Assembly (NCBI RefSeq): GCF_027409185.1 | Contig: NC_084460.1 | Span: 65,236,501-65,300,500 of the forward strand | Direction: 5' to 3' | Origin: Cynocephalus volans | Taxonomy: Eukaryota; Chordata; Mammalia; Dermoptera; Cynocephalidae | DNA length: 64,000 nt | In this document: positions 35,695-47,499 of the stretch, one piece after another | How positions within the stretch are numbered: the first letter of the stretch is position 1 | Layout of the letters: each line of letters starts with the position of its first letter | Translations under genes and position numbers: made by a program | Notes under the pieces: generated by a model | What the model saw: the letters and a program-made list of their open reading frames with translations, nothing else | What the model was told of the DNA's origin: nothing | Databases searched by the model: none

Positions 35695-36630
35695 AAAGCT
35701 GATGCAGATGGTGGGCTTTGGACATTGGGATGTGGGGGCAGGTGGACACAGGAAATAGAGAAACTGTTCCATGCAGAAGGCAGGGTCTGAGCAGTACCCT
35801 GAGCAGAGACAGTGCACAGGCCACACTGCAGGGACCAGGGGCAGCTAGACCATGAAGGAGAAACCTGAGAAGTAGGAGGGAAGGTTCTCTGGAGAACAGT
35901 TTGTACAGAACCTTGCCTGCCTGGAGAGTGTGAATCATATGCTGAAGAAATTCAGAGACCTTGAGGTTTACTTTGTCTCCCTGTTTGTTTGTTTGTTTAA
36001 GAGGAGCAGCAAATCAGAGCTGTGCATTAAGAAGGGAAAGCTGAGCATGAAGGCCACTGTGGCCCTCAGGGGCAGGTGGACACCAGCAGTGGGGACACTG
36101 TGGGGAGCTATTGGTGAGGTCTACAAGAGGAGCAAGGACCTGCATCAAGGTGGTGGGGAGGATGCAGCAACATTGCAGAGAGAATCCACAAGAAGTCTGT
36201 GCCCTCACCATGCTTTACATTTCCTGGCGGTAGCAGTGGACACAGAGCAGGGTTCAGTGGAATGCCATTTGCTGCTTGCTGGGACTGCAGGACGTCTGCG
36301 GTGCCCTCCATCTTGCTTCCTGTTGACATCTCCTGCTGTAAAGACGCAGACTAGCCCAGTGAGTCCAGTCACATCGGGTTGCTCTTCTCCATGAGACATA
36401 TGCACTACATTGCCATCCTTCCTGTCCCCTGTAGGGAGATGATCAGCTGAACACAGGAACAAGCTGACCGTCTTTTGTCAGTGGACTCTGAAGGACATCA
36501 GGAGGCTGTGGCCATAGCAGCAGTTGCAGATTGGGGACCTTCCATTTGTTCAATTCATGGTGTGTGTGGAGCTCCTGCTGGTTGCCAAGGCACATAGCAA
36601 AGCCCCGCCCCACAGGCCGTGGGTCAGATG
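35695..36630. other. unique non-coding sequence
   Basis: Contains a (GTTT)n run at 35983-35998. The 154-codon frame 35930-36394 (+) reads through it and has no recognised domain. Confidence 0.4.
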
Positions 36631-36634
36631 TGGT

Positions 36635-36790
36635 GTCTGTGACTGCCATGTGGCCATCAGCAAATCTCTTATCTCCTGTATGCCTTAATTTTCTTGCCAA
36701 TAAAAGAGGGATGCAGAGGCCTTCCTAGTATGGCTATCATAAGGATCTAAGGTAACGCTTGAAATGTAGCTGGTGAAACATGGGAGCTTA
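36635..36790 (+). repeat. MIR SINE
   Basis: Reads 'gccatcagcaaatctcttat', 'gccttaattttcttgccaat', 'aaaagagggatgcagaggcc' and 'gctatcataaggatctaagg', following MIR order. Confidence 0.65.
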
Positions 36791-36794
36791 ATAC

Positions 36795-37908
36795 AGGGGC
36801 TTCTATTTTGGCAGAAAGAAGAAAAATGACTAAGCAGGATTAGGAGGTGAAAATTACTTGTTTTGAATGATAAGTTGAAAAACTTTCAAATCATATACAC
36901 CAAATGTGTCCTAAGCAAATAAATCAGGTTAATTAGTAAACAACAGTCATTTATTCTTTTTAGTTGTCTTGGGTAAAAAAATTATGATGTCACAAATTTT
37001 GGAATGAAGATTAGGGAATAGCAATACAAAATAAAATGGATACGGTTTTATATTTAGGTTACAACTGTGTATGTTTCACAGTACTTTAAATACACTGGCC
37101 AGTTGTGCCTCACAGTCACCACAGAAGCCAAGGACAGGCAGGGGAATAAGAGGGCCACTGGCCCAGGACTGAGTGGCATCGGTGTGAGTCAGGGCTGGAC
37201 CAGAAGCCAGCGGGCAGCCTTGACAGTGTGGCCGCACCTTGCCATCCTTGCAGTTTTCACACATAAAAAAGTTAGGCAGGGGACAGTGAGTATACAAGTT
37301 TCTCCCTTTGCCGCACAGGTCCTGTGGTCCTGTCAGCAAGCAGCGTGATATTAAGATAAAACACTGTAATAAAAAAGTTACAGTTGAATTTGCTTCTCTG
37401 GTTTTCTGTCAAGGGAGAGAACAGTGTATGGTGGGGAACAGACTGTCGACACCTGATTGCGAGTGGCATCACAGAGCCTGCTGTCCCACCTCCCACCTCA
37501 GCCTCAGCCCCTCTCCTGGCCTTGCAGCACACACTGGGGAATTGCCGACCCCACCCTGTGCCAAGCCACAACCCCACCACCACCACCCCGAAGACACACA
37601 CAGTCCGGAGGTGGTCCTGGCTCTCTGGGCCAGATGGGGCTGTGGAGCCATCACTTAGAAAATGGGAGAAAGGGCTCCTCAGCAGCAGGCCAGCCCCGCA
37701 CAGTCCCCAGGAGGAAACCAAGCTTTGTTCCGACGGCACCTGCTGCAGACGCTGGGGGCATCCGGGTCTGAAGGGAGGACTTGAGTAGTCCATCACGCTG
37801 GAACACTTGCTAAGCCTCTGGATTTTATTTTTGTCTATTATGGCACCAGTAACATCCTTGTGTCACAGATATCACGTGTGTCTCCTCTCTCCTGTGCACA
37901 TCACCTCA
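36795..37908. other. unique non-coding sequence
   Basis: Positions 37440-37760 are GC-rich and open in several frames on both strands, with no domain in any, so treated as compositional. Confidence 0.4.
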
Positions 37909-37911
37909 AAG

Positions 37912-38010
37912 TAGCTCCCTGAGGGCTCCTCCGTCTTGGCGTCTCAGCAATTCTTGCACATCACAGGCATCTAAAAGAAATGTATTGAATGAATTGACTG
38001 AATAAAACAA
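37912..38010 (+). repeat. L2 LINE 3' end
   Basis: Reads 'ttcttgcacatcacaggcat', 'ctaaaagaaatgtattgaat' and 'gaattgactgaataaa', as in the L2 3' terminus. Confidence 0.65.
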
Positions 38011-38364
38011 TTCAGCTTAACCAATCCAGTAACCGAATTGAATTTCGCTGTGAATCAGGAAGAACTATATCTTCAGTCAGGGGCCCAGGAAAATCTAAAG
38101 CCATTGGGTTGCAGGAAAAGCGAATGCAGGAGCATAAACATTTGGCTTCCCACCAGACGCTGTGGTTTTGAGACTGCCAGAAGTCCAGACTTTGAAATAA
38201 CAGAAGTTGAGCTGTGTGTGCTTCCAAAATATTTCTCCTCTTTAGGAACCTTCATTCAAGTTAACAGTGAAGTGGCATCTATATTCTGGATTAGCAGAAT
38301 CGATCCCAAAGTTGTGCTGACCGTGTCTTTCAAGCAAAGAGATCAGAGTGAGCTTTTATTTATT

Positions 38365-38546
38365 TTTTTTAATTTTATTTTGTCGATATACAATGTGGTT
38401 GGTTATTGTGGCCCATTACCAAAACCTCCCTCCCTTCTCCCTCTCCTCCCTCCCACCCAACAATGTCCTTTCTGTTTGCTTGTCGTATCAACTTCAAGGA
38501 ACTGTAGTTGTTATGTCTTCTTCCCCCCCTCCCCCACCCCCGGTTA

Positions 38547-38596
<50 letters not shown>

Positions 38597-38668
38597 AGTT
38601 TATTTATTTATTTTTAGCTCCCACCAATAAGTGAGAACATGTGGTATTTCTCTTTCTGTGCCTGATGG
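38365..38668 (-). repeat. young colugo-type L1 3' end, 5'-truncated
   Basis: The plus strand is the reverse complement of the L1 3' ends at 49282-50520: 'aattttattttgtcgatata', 'caatgtggttggttattgtg', 'caaaacctccctcccttctc', the (TG)n, 'agctcccaccaataagtgag', 'aacatgtggtatttctcttt' and 'ctgtgcctga'. It is truncated just after the segment encoding the last ORF2 residues. I found no convincing target duplication. Confidence 0.9.
38549..38592. repeat. (TG)22 microsatellite in L1 3'UTR
   Basis: A pure TG array lies at the same position as the (CA)n just downstream of the ORF2 stop in the two L1 copies near 49560 and 50310. Confidence 0.95.
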
Positions 38669-38874
38669 GAGCATCTGCAGGGAGGGTGTCGTATTCAGCT
38701 TCACGTTCCCAAAGCCCATCGCAGAGACTGGCATGCAGTTATGACCCGTCATTGTTTGTTGTCGGGGGACAAGCTTGAGTCACACTGTTGCCTACAGCGA
38801 GGAGGGAGACTGGTGCCTCCCACAGTCACACTTCCAGGCAGTAGACATGTTTAGACATTTGCAGAATTGCTCTC

Positions 38875-39195
38875 CGTACTAGTCTGCTTGGGCTGACTAA
38901 CAAGGACCCCATACAGAGCGGCTCAAACAACACACATTTATTTCTCACAGTTCTGGAGGCTGGAAGTCCATGATCAAGGTGCTGTGAGGGTTGGCTTCCC
39001 CCGAGGCCTCTCTCCTTACCTTGCAGACAGCCTGTGTCCTCACACGGTCTTTCTTCTGTGCATGTCTGTGTCTTAATCTCTTCTTATAAGGTCTCAAGTC
39101 ATATTGGATCAGGGCCCACCTATATGACCTTGTTTTACCTTAATTACCTCTTTAAAGGCTCTTTCTCCAAATATAGTCACATTCTGAGGTTCCTG
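38875..39195 (-). mobile_element. MLT1-type MaLR LTR
   Basis: Plus-strand text 'agtctgcttgggctgactaa', 'atttatttctcacagttctg', 'gaggctggaagtccatgatc', 'gaggcctctctccttacctt', 'taatctcttcttataaggtc' and 'aattacctctttaaaggctc' is the reverse complement of an MLT1 LTR. Its inner end is cut near 39195. Confidence 0.85.
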
Positions 39196-39628
39196 AAATC
39201 GTTTGTAAAAACACATGGCTTCCCTTTCCTATGTTAGTACAGAATAGTGAGTACAAGGGTATCATCACATGATGACTGCGGGCTTTGAAGGAATGGCCTG
39301 GCCACCAGGTTCAGCTCTGCTGAGACCCTGAGCCTCTGTAGACCAGCAAGGAGAAGACACTATGCAGATTTGCAATCAGCCAGCTGCCCGAGTTCTGACC
39401 CAGGGGGGTGGCTCTGGACGAATCTCAGGTCGGCCTCGTGCTCCTCCTGTAGTCCTATCCCAGAGTCCCAGCCCTTAGCCACTCTTGTCTGCTACCCCTG
39501 CAGGTAGATTGGTCAGGGGGAGCTGAGCTCAGCAGGCTCAATTTTTTTCTTTCCTTATTAAGTGGAGAACTTTCATCTTTTCATTTAAAGGATGCACTTT
39601 ATGGCTTCTATTTTGCATATCTATATTG
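39196..39628. other. unique non-coding sequence
   Basis: Nothing recognised. Confidence 0.4.
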
Positions 39629-39629
39629 C

Positions 39630-39976
39630 CAGCACTACTACTCTTGCTCTTTGGGGCCACTACTAAGTAAAATAAAGGCTACTTGAACACAAGCACTGCA
39701 ATACCGCAACAGTCGATCTGATGACCAAGCCAGTTGCTAAATGACTAACAGCAGATAGAGGACAGCATGTACAGACAGGGTCGATACACTGGACAGAGGG
39801 ATGATTCACGTCCCAAGAAGGAAAGAGCAGGAAAGCATGAGAGTTCATCATACTACTCAAAACGGCATACAATTTAAAGTATATGAGTTATTTATTTCTG
39901 GAGTTTTCCATGTATTATTTTCGAACAGCAGTTGACTGCGGGTAACTGGAACCACAGAAAGCAAAACAGGGGCTAC
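39630..39976 (+). mobile_element. Tigger-type DNA transposon fossil, 3' part
   Basis: Shares 'actactcttg', 'taagtaaaataaaggctact', 'tgaacacaagcactgcaata', 'tacactggacagagggatga' and 'gagttatttatttctggagt' with the element at 48279-48735, in the same orientation. It ends 'gttgactgcgggtaactgga', 'accacagaaagcaaaacagg', 'ggctactg', a Tigger-style terminal inverted repeat. Confidence 0.8.
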
Positions 39977-39984
39977 TGTGCAGT

Positions 39985-40622
39985 GTTCTGCCACTTGCTT
40001 CTATTCACCTGACAAGAGATCCTGGTGCTCTTTCCAATTACTACGTAAAGAACGTTCCCGTTTCCTTTCCTGGTGAAAGAGATGTCATGGGGTGAGAGTA
40101 ACAGAGCTATTTAACCAGTTCACTATTTTCCCCACCACCTTGACAACAGTGTCAGACTTCTAGGTTTCTCAGTGTCCTTTCGTTTGCATTTCTCTCATCT
40201 GTGAAGTTTAGCTTCTTTTCACATGCTCACGGGACTTTTATATTGTGTTTTCTGTGAACTCTGCCTCTATGTCCCTGGCCCACTTTTCCACATTCATTTG
40301 TTGGTGTATTTCTTCTTGATTTCTCAGTAGCTTTTTTGGGAGACTGGCACTTTGTGGGTGATTTAAGTAGCAAATCATTTTTCTGGTTTGTCATTTGGCT
40401 TTTACTTTGCTTCTTTTATTTTTTTCATGCAGAAGTATTTTTAATGCAATCAAATTTATTGGTCTTTTTTATACAGCCTTTGGATTTTGAGTTGGTGTTA
40501 GGCTTCCCCACTCAACAATTTTAGAGGGCTCCACCCATGTTTATTTCTAGTATTCTGATGGTTTCCTTTTTTACATTAAATCTTTGCAACATTTGGAGAG
40601 CAAACTTAAAGTCAGGAGTTCA
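39985..40622 (-). repeat. old L1, 3' part
   Basis: Antisense text: 'accaccttgacaacagtgtc', 'tttgcatttctctcatctgt', 'atttgttggtgtatttcttc', 'aatcaaatttattggtcttt' and 'gttggtgttaggcttcccc'. This is the typical old L1 ORF2-end to 3'UTR sequence. Confidence 0.7.
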
Positions 40623-40624
40623 GA

Positions 40625-41085
40625 ATTTAAACCACTAAGGTTCTGACAATTCACTAATTGTATATTATCTAATGTTTGGTTTTTGATTTATTGCTTTTTA
40701 TTTTAGTTGGATTTTTCTGAATGGTTGAACTAGATTGTTATTAGCTGATAGAATTGCAAGAATGTTTTTCTCTTCTTTTCTCAAACAGTGCAATTAGCTA
40801 TTGATACTGATCACAACTGGGCAGCTGCTCATTCTTAATGCAGAACTAGGAATCTGGGTGGACCCAAAGCTCTGGTCCTTGGAAAAAAGGAAGAACTTGT
40901 CACACTTACAAAGCCAAGCCAAAGCTTCACTTTTCTAAAGACTTCATGAATTCCCAAACATAACCATGTGCTTGTACCAGGAAAAATAGTAGATTTTAAA
41001 AGTCGCATTGAGATGCTAATGCCGGAAGATTTTTTTGGATTCAGTGTCTACCAAAACAACTTGCGGTAGCCGCCAACCCCACAGC
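40625..41085. other. unique non-coding sequence
   Basis: Nothing recognised. Confidence 0.4.
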
Positions 41086-41089
41086 AAAA

Positions 41090-41172
41090 TGTTCCGAATT
41101 TCCTGTGCAACTTTGGGGAAGTTATGACCCTCTCTATGTCTTAGCTTCTTCATCTGTAAAACAGGCTTTTTT
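41090..41172 (+). repeat. MIR SINE core
   Basis: Reads 'gcaactttggggaagttatg', 'accctctctatgtcttagct' and 'tcttcatctgtaaaacaggc'. Confidence 0.75.
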
Positions 41173-41459
41173 TTTTTCTTCTTTTACTGTTAATGGTAAT
41201 CCTTTTCCTCCCTTTACCCAAATGTTAACCAGTCTCTAACAGGACCCACATATGACTTGACATCAGTACCTGACACCTGCATGTTCCTTAGAGGAGGTTA
41301 CAAGTGCTGCCCAAGTGAGAAGCACATTCTGTTGGGATTGGGACTGAATGGCGGGAAAGGTGAGCAGAGATAGATAATTCTTGACCCTGAGCTCAGGGTG
41401 GGCAGCCGGCTATCCTCATCTTCATCCTGGACAGAGGCCAAGCCTTCAGTCCCCTGCAC

Positions 41460-41605
41460 TCATGCCCTCCCTGCTGTAGACCCCCAGAGTCTAGGCTCCA
41501 CATAGCAGGGGGCTTCCTGCTTTGATTACTGCTGTGTCGTTACTGACCAGCAGTGCCCAGGACATAGCAAGTGCTCACTCATATTTACTGAAAGAATGAA
41601 AGAAT
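41460..41605 (+). repeat. L2 LINE 3' end
   Basis: Reads 'cagagtctaggctccacata', 'ctgaccagcagtgcccagga', 'catagcaagtgctcactcat' and 'atttactgaaagaatgaaag', matching the L2 3' end. Confidence 0.7.
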
Positions 41606-41609
41606 CAGG

Positions 41610-42052
41610 AACATACAACCAGCTCCTCCCCAAACTGGTACCAGAAAATAAAGCTAGTTTAAATCTTAGCAGCTCCAAGCAAACAAACCCAAGAACCAAA
41701 AGCTGCAAAACGTCACTTTGAATTTTGCCATATAGAAAGCTTGTCAAGTGTTTTGTGAATATTTAAACTGTGATGCTCAAAGATAAACTCTCCTGTAAAC
41801 AGACTTTTTAAAAAAATTTCTAAACATGAAAGGCTCAAAGACAGATGAGGGTGTAGCTCAATTAAAACACAAAATATCCAAGATTCCACCAACCTCTCTT
41901 AATATTACTATAGCAATTATAGTACTGAAAATACTGTAAACATATTTTATCAGTTCCCCACGGTGTTCAGTAATCAGTTACTGAGCGTTTTTCATTCCTG
42001 CACTGGAGCCTCCTGTGTTTACTCCCTCAGGTGAATGTTTCAGTGGCAATAA
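41610..42052. other. unique AT-rich non-coding sequence
   Basis: Nothing recognised. Confidence 0.4.
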
Positions 42053-42054
42053 CA

Positions 42055-42300
42055 TTTTTACACCAACACGTTTATAGCCCTACTGTGCAACAGCGCCTTA
42101 CCTATAGTAACCTGCCTTATCCTTATGTGCACACCTGTGAGGTAGGTGCAGTAATTTACAGATGAGGACTTGGAGGTGCAGAGGGTAAGAAACATGCGCA
42201 AGGTCCCATGGGTAGTAAGTGGCAGAGGCTGGGTTTAAACTCATTTGTATTTAATTCCAGAACCTAGGATTATAACCATGTGGCAGTACTGCCTCTTTAC
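42055..42300 (-). repeat. MIR SINE, near full length
   Basis: Antisense order is complete: 'acacctgtgaggtaggtgca', 'tttacagatgaggacttgga', 'ggtcccatgggtagtaagtg', 'gcagaggctgggtttaaact' and 'accatgtggcagtactgcct'. Confidence 0.9.
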
Positions 42301-42304
42301 TTTG

Positions 42305-43085
42305 GATACAAATAATGAAACACCTGGAATGCAATACTTTAAACAAACAAGGGTTTGTTTGTTCTTGTAGCAAGAATTCCAGAGGTAGATGGTTGTGAGT
42401 ACTGATTTAGTGGCTCAATCCTGTCTTCTCACTCTGCCATCATTACTGGGCTGACTTTGATCATCTCGGTAGCACAGAGGTTGCCAGAAATCTAGCCACT
42501 GACTTCACATCGAGGGAGGAAGGAGGGGCACCAAGGGATAGAGCTACGTCTATCCCTGTTTCTGAACATCACAGCTTCCCAGGCTCCCCCAGCTGACCTC
42601 CACTTACATGTCAGTGCCCGTGTGGCCTCTCACAGCCACGCCCACCACAGTGGCTGGAGAGGTGAGCATTTGCCTTACAGCCACTGCAGAGGAGGGCAGG
42701 GCTGGAGGGAAGGAGGCAGGTGTGGCTCTTGACTTAGTCAACAAGCAACAAGTGCCACCGAAGGCCGTCTGTTCCCACATCTTAAGGTATCATCTGCACC
42801 CAGGGCTTACGTTTACACACCCCTGGAGTCCCCTCCTGTGAGTTCATAAATTCAGCAATCTATGTGATGTACCCGTTCAGGTTTCTCAAGAACACGTCCA
42901 TGCCTACTTTTGAAACTCTCCTTACCATAATCTTTGCTGTCCTGTGACTAAATGACACCACCATCCACCCAGTGGCTCACCCAGAGGCCCTCTTCCTTTT
43001 CCACACCCATTCCCTCAACCTACCCTGAGGTTTCTACTCCAACTCCACCACCAAACCATCCCCTTCTCTCTTCTGTCCCTACCTG
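42305..43085. other. unique non-coding sequence
   Basis: No supported gene or repeat. Confidence 0.35.
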
Positions 43086-43089
43086 TTAC

Positions 43090-43700
43090 CAACCACCACT
43101 GTCTCCGGTCTGAACCCCTGCTCTTGGCCAGTTCTGCTTCTCTCCATGAGTGACATTCAAAATAATTAACAAAATAATAGCACTGTCCACATGCGACAAA
43201 CACCAACCCTTAGAATAACCAGCTATCCAGCTGTCCTGACGCAATTGGGCTGAGGTTCCATGCCTCCTCCTGCTGTCCACATGGCATTGGAGCCATCTTT
43301 CTAACAAGGAGAATCCCATGTGTCCTGTTGCACTTCAAGTTCGGTCTCCCTTGCACAGCCCACGGAGGCCTCATGACCTGACCCCTTCCCAGCTCACTAT
43401 GAGCCAGCAGCTGCACAGGCCTCCTCTCATCTCCAGCAGGCTCCCGTGCCTGAGCCTGCCACTGCCATGCACTCTTCTTTCTGCCTGGACTATTCTTGCA
43501 TCCTCCTCACATGGCTGGTCCTTCTGGTTGAGACGTTGCTTTTCTATTGCAGTCCTTCTCTGCAGCCCCTCTTGCTTCCTGTCACCCTACCAGATGTGTC
43601 TCCTACATAGCATTGATCACAGCTCTAATCATGTAGCCTTTTGCTCATTTTCTTGATTATCATCCATTTGCAGCAAGTAGAGTGGCCGTATTGCTCCCTG
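43090..43700 (+). repeat. L2 LINE, ORF end and 3' region
   Basis: 'ttctttctgcctggactatt', 'ttctctgcagcccctcttgc', 'tagcattgatcacagctcta' and 'ttgattatcatccatttg' parallel the conserved L2 3' region (ctgcctggaa..., tagcacttatcac...). Ends are approximate. Confidence 0.6.
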
Positions 43701-44080
43701 AGTGTCCCTGCACCAGGCAGTGTCTAGACACGCAGTTGATAAGGACCATTGGACAACTCACTCAGTCAACCTGATTGCTTAACTGCCTTATTGTGAGGTT
43801 TCCTTTCTGTTAATTTGCCACCTGATATCTCAAACCTAAACCTAGGATACATAAATTGCCTACTAATGTTAATATATATATAAGTAAAATGTTTTACAAA
43901 GTGTAGCTGACAGTCTGTCCAATTTTGGAGCAGCAGCTCATGCTAAAGCATATGCTAATACGTGAGGTTGTTAATACATTATATTTCACTTTCAAAACGT
44001 ACTTTGTCCTCATGCATCTGTTCACATGTGGCAATTAGCTGGTCCTCATATCCATGTTGTGGATTAGTGCCAGGCAACTA
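43701..44080. other. unique non-coding sequence
   Basis: Nothing recognised. Confidence 0.4.
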
Positions 44081-44084
44081 TTCT

Positions 44085-44458
44085 GGGCTGACTTTTGTCC
44101 TCCCAAAACTGATGTGTTGAAGCCCTAACCCCCCGCACCTCAGAATTTGGAGACAGGGCCTTTAGGGAAGTAATTAAGGTTAAATGAGGTCATACGGGTG
44201 GGGTCTTAATCCAATAGGATTGGTGTTTTTTTAAGGAGAGGAGATTAGGACACAGACACACACAGAAGGATGACCATGTGAGGACACAGGGAGCAGATGC
44301 CGTTTATAAGCCAAGGAGAGAGGCCTCAGAAGAAACCAACCCTGCCCACACCTTAATCTTGGACTTCCAGCCTCCAGAACTAAAAGAGAATAGATTCCTG
44401 CCCTTTTAGCTGCCCAGTCCATGGTGCTTTGCTGTGGCTGCCCAGGCTGACTACACAG
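44085..44458 (+). mobile_element. MLT1-type MaLR solo LTR
   Basis: Reads 'tgatgtgttgaagccctaac', 'ggagacagggcctttaggga', 'agtaattaaggttaaatgag', 'ttaaggagaggagattagga', 'gccaaggagagaggcctcag', 'aagaaaccaaccctgcccac' and 'tggacttccagcctccagaa'. It is nearly full length and in the opposite orientation to the LTR at 38875. Confidence 0.9.
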
Positions 44459-44459
44459 C

Positions 44460-46755
44460 AACCTGACCTGCTCTGGCCGGGCTGCCTTGTCAGCCTCTGA
44501 GTTGAGCCACTTTCTTCAACTGCAGGATCCTGATCTTTCTGGAAGCTCCTGTGCGAGACAGATGGCTCCAGAAAGAGGAAGTAGGACAAAAGGAGGACAA
44601 GCTCAAACATAAAATAACTGTCTTGCAGTGGCTCTGACTTTTTCAAACTCTAATTGGGATCAGTACAGATCAATCACCATGGGATGGGGAGTAAAATGGG
44701 TAAATGACAGGGCATTTCTAAGAGTCAGAAAAGACTTCATTCTCCTAAGGAAAGAAGAGAACTAAAGTAGCTTGCTGTGGTATCATATCTACGTGGGAGC
44801 GAGACAGGAATATTTACAATTAAGTATGTTCCTGCCTATCTATCGAGCAGCACAGCACGTCTGGGACTGTGCAGTGATTCTGTGGGTGGGGCCAGAGACG
44901 GCAGAACATTGAAAAGACTCAGTTATCGCCCGTCTGCCTTGGCTTCCATCAGCCAAATATAACTTACTTATTCAAGTACTATGTGTGTATTTATATGTAC
45001 TTTATATATTTATTATTTGATGCCATGTAACTATTATCATTTCAAAAAATTTAAATAAAATAATCCCTGTATGAGCACATTATCTCTTTATACCTGTAAA
45101 TGTGAGAGTCAGTGCCAGTGGCCGGGTCCTTGCAAGAGATGGAATGAGACTTGTCAGGTGCAGTGTCATGGGTGTGCGGGTGAAGAACTCCAGTCTGGCA
45201 AGCAGGGAGGGCCTAGTGCTGTGCTGGATCTCACTCCAGTATGTTCCTGGGCAGCAGATCAAGAGGGAATAACTAGAGAAAGTTGACAGGTGTTCTCCTG
45301 CCATGCTTTCTAAATTGTTGTGGTCTCACACTCCTGTCACTAGACAAATATCTGCACATGTACCATTGGTATATACCACTTTACTAATACTGTGTATATA
45401 ATAAACACCAAAATACTTGTTGAATATTTTAAAAGATGAACTAAAGATTAAATGAGTAATAGTTTAAATAATGTACATTACTTTGTCAGTGATACAAAGA
45501 AACATATTTGCTTTTACTATAAAATATTATTAAATGAGAAGATGGAATTACCTACTGCTAATTCTGTTTGAAAAATCTCACTTTTAACTCTCTATGATAT
45601 GTCAGAGGTCTTGTTCTAATTTCTAATTTAGTTTATTTAGATTGTTCAGTAGTTGGCATAAAGATGCTTCACGCAGAAACATGGCTTAAATGCAGACGCT
45701 CGGGATACTAAATCTTAATTCACATTTTTCGGTCCAACACAAAAGGATTTTGTAATTTGAATCACACATTTTATTTCTCCCTAATATTCATTGGTTGTCT
45801 TTAAAGACAGACCTGTAGGTTTTTCATTTTTGTATTTTTCATTTGCTGAAATCCTCCATTTGGAAGACTTTTAAACAGATTAGGAAATTATGTTCACAAT
45901 TTTTTGTGCAGATTCAGAAGTGTTTTATTTTAAGTGATATAGGTTTATCTTCTTTGGCAACAAAACCATACAGCAGTGGGAACATTTCCAAATTTTCTTT
46001 TTCAAGATCCTCTTCCCCTTACACAAGCATATTCATGAGCAGCAGTCACTCCTTTTCTGTTAACTGTCACCCTTACGGAGAAGGGACCAGGTGTATGTGT
46101 GTTTACCGTCTTCCAGGACTTGTCCTACTGGTTGTCCAAGAAAAGTTTGCTGTTTGCAAAAGAAATATACATAACTCATCTTTATGTTCAATTATACTTT
46201 TAAGTATTTGTACTCCACACACAAAAAAATCAGTAAGCTGCTTGTAGTACACAAGATTTTCATGGACATTTTCTGAATAGTGGTGACACCAGCTTAAAAA
46301 ATATCTTAAGAGGGACTTAAAATAAAAAGCATTATTTCCCACAAGAAGGAGCCTAGCAATAGCATGGTTCCATGTGGCATTGAGGACCCAGGGCTCCCAG
46401 CTCCCTGCTCAGCCATCTGCAGCACAGTGACCCCTGTATGGTTCCAGACAACCCCCTCAGACACAGCGACACCCACTGAAAAAGATGGCATCTCCTCTTG
46501 TATTGCTCTGTTTAGCAGCAGGAACACCCTCCCAGAGACTTTCCCAGTTCCTCCTCAGGAACTGAGACCCAGCAGAGGCTAAGCCTTAGGGCAATCTCCA
46601 TTCACTGCCTGGGCCTGGGGGCAGGGAGGGAATGGTCCCACCCCGAGCACCAACAATGGTGAATGCTGCCAAGGATTAGGGCAGAGGAAGAGAGTAAAGC
46701 ATAATAGAGGACGTCCTAAACTCCCATTCCCAAGGCCTTGTAAAGACCCCACATA
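44460..46755. other. unique non-coding sequence
   Basis: No repeat or gene recognised. The 134-codon frame 45843-46247 (+) has no recognised domain. Confidence 0.4.
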
Positions 46756-46759
46756 CTAC

Positions 46760-46908
46760 AAAGGCTGTCAAATTTGGTCCCTTAACCATAGTGCCAACCC
46801 GGAACTCCTTAGAAATGTAAATTCTCAGCCCCTCCCAGGACCTCCAGTGATAAGCCCAGGGGCTAGCCTGTGACCCTCCAGGTGATTCTGACACTGAGAA
46901 TAAATGTC
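46760..46908. mobile_element. probable hAT-Charlie MITE remnant
   Basis: 'gaactccttagaaatgtaaa', 'ttctcagcccctcccaggac' and 'ccctccaggtgattctgaca' match the interior of a common Charlie-type MITE, without clear termini. Confidence 0.55.
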
Positions 46909-46909
46909 A

Positions 46910-47495
46910 CGCCTGCTGCTGTCTCCTGACTTTGACTCTGACCCTTCTGGTTCTCAGTCAAAACAGCATTGCCATCTCATCCATGGGTGCCCTGTGCTGT
47001 TTGCACATGAAACATGGTTGTTATTAAAGTCATTGACTTTTAAGAATACTTTTTCTGGTACATACTTCTTTAATGGCTTAGAAAAAATAATTACTTGTCT
47101 ATGACTGAAATAAATAATACCAGTACTATAGGTAGACTTCTATTAATATTTTGACTTTCAACCAAATATATAGCAAGCCTACCTCACTTATAGTCATTGA
47201 AATACTAATTTCTTCAAACGCTCAACAACATTCTCCTGTGCATCTTCAAAAGGTGTTTTCTGACAAAAGTATTCCACTCCATGGCCATGTGGTTTTCCTT
47301 ATATTATCAATAATTTCTATCACAGTGGGAAGAACAGTTTGCAGTTATCAATTGGTATCAGGAAAGAATCTTTAAAAAGGTTGCTATTCACTTCCCACTA
47401 AGATTAGTGAAAATAAATATTTCATGATTTTCATCATTAGTGACACAGTCACAGACGTTTGCCTTCTTGCTGTGAACGTGTGGGCTTTAGACAGT
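46910..47495. other. unique non-coding sequence
   Basis: Nothing recognised. Confidence 0.4.
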
Positions 47496-47499
47496 GTTG

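Noticed and set aside
38038..38634. 198-codon plus-strand frame
   Set aside because: Its second half is antisense L1 3'UTR and the (TG)22 array.
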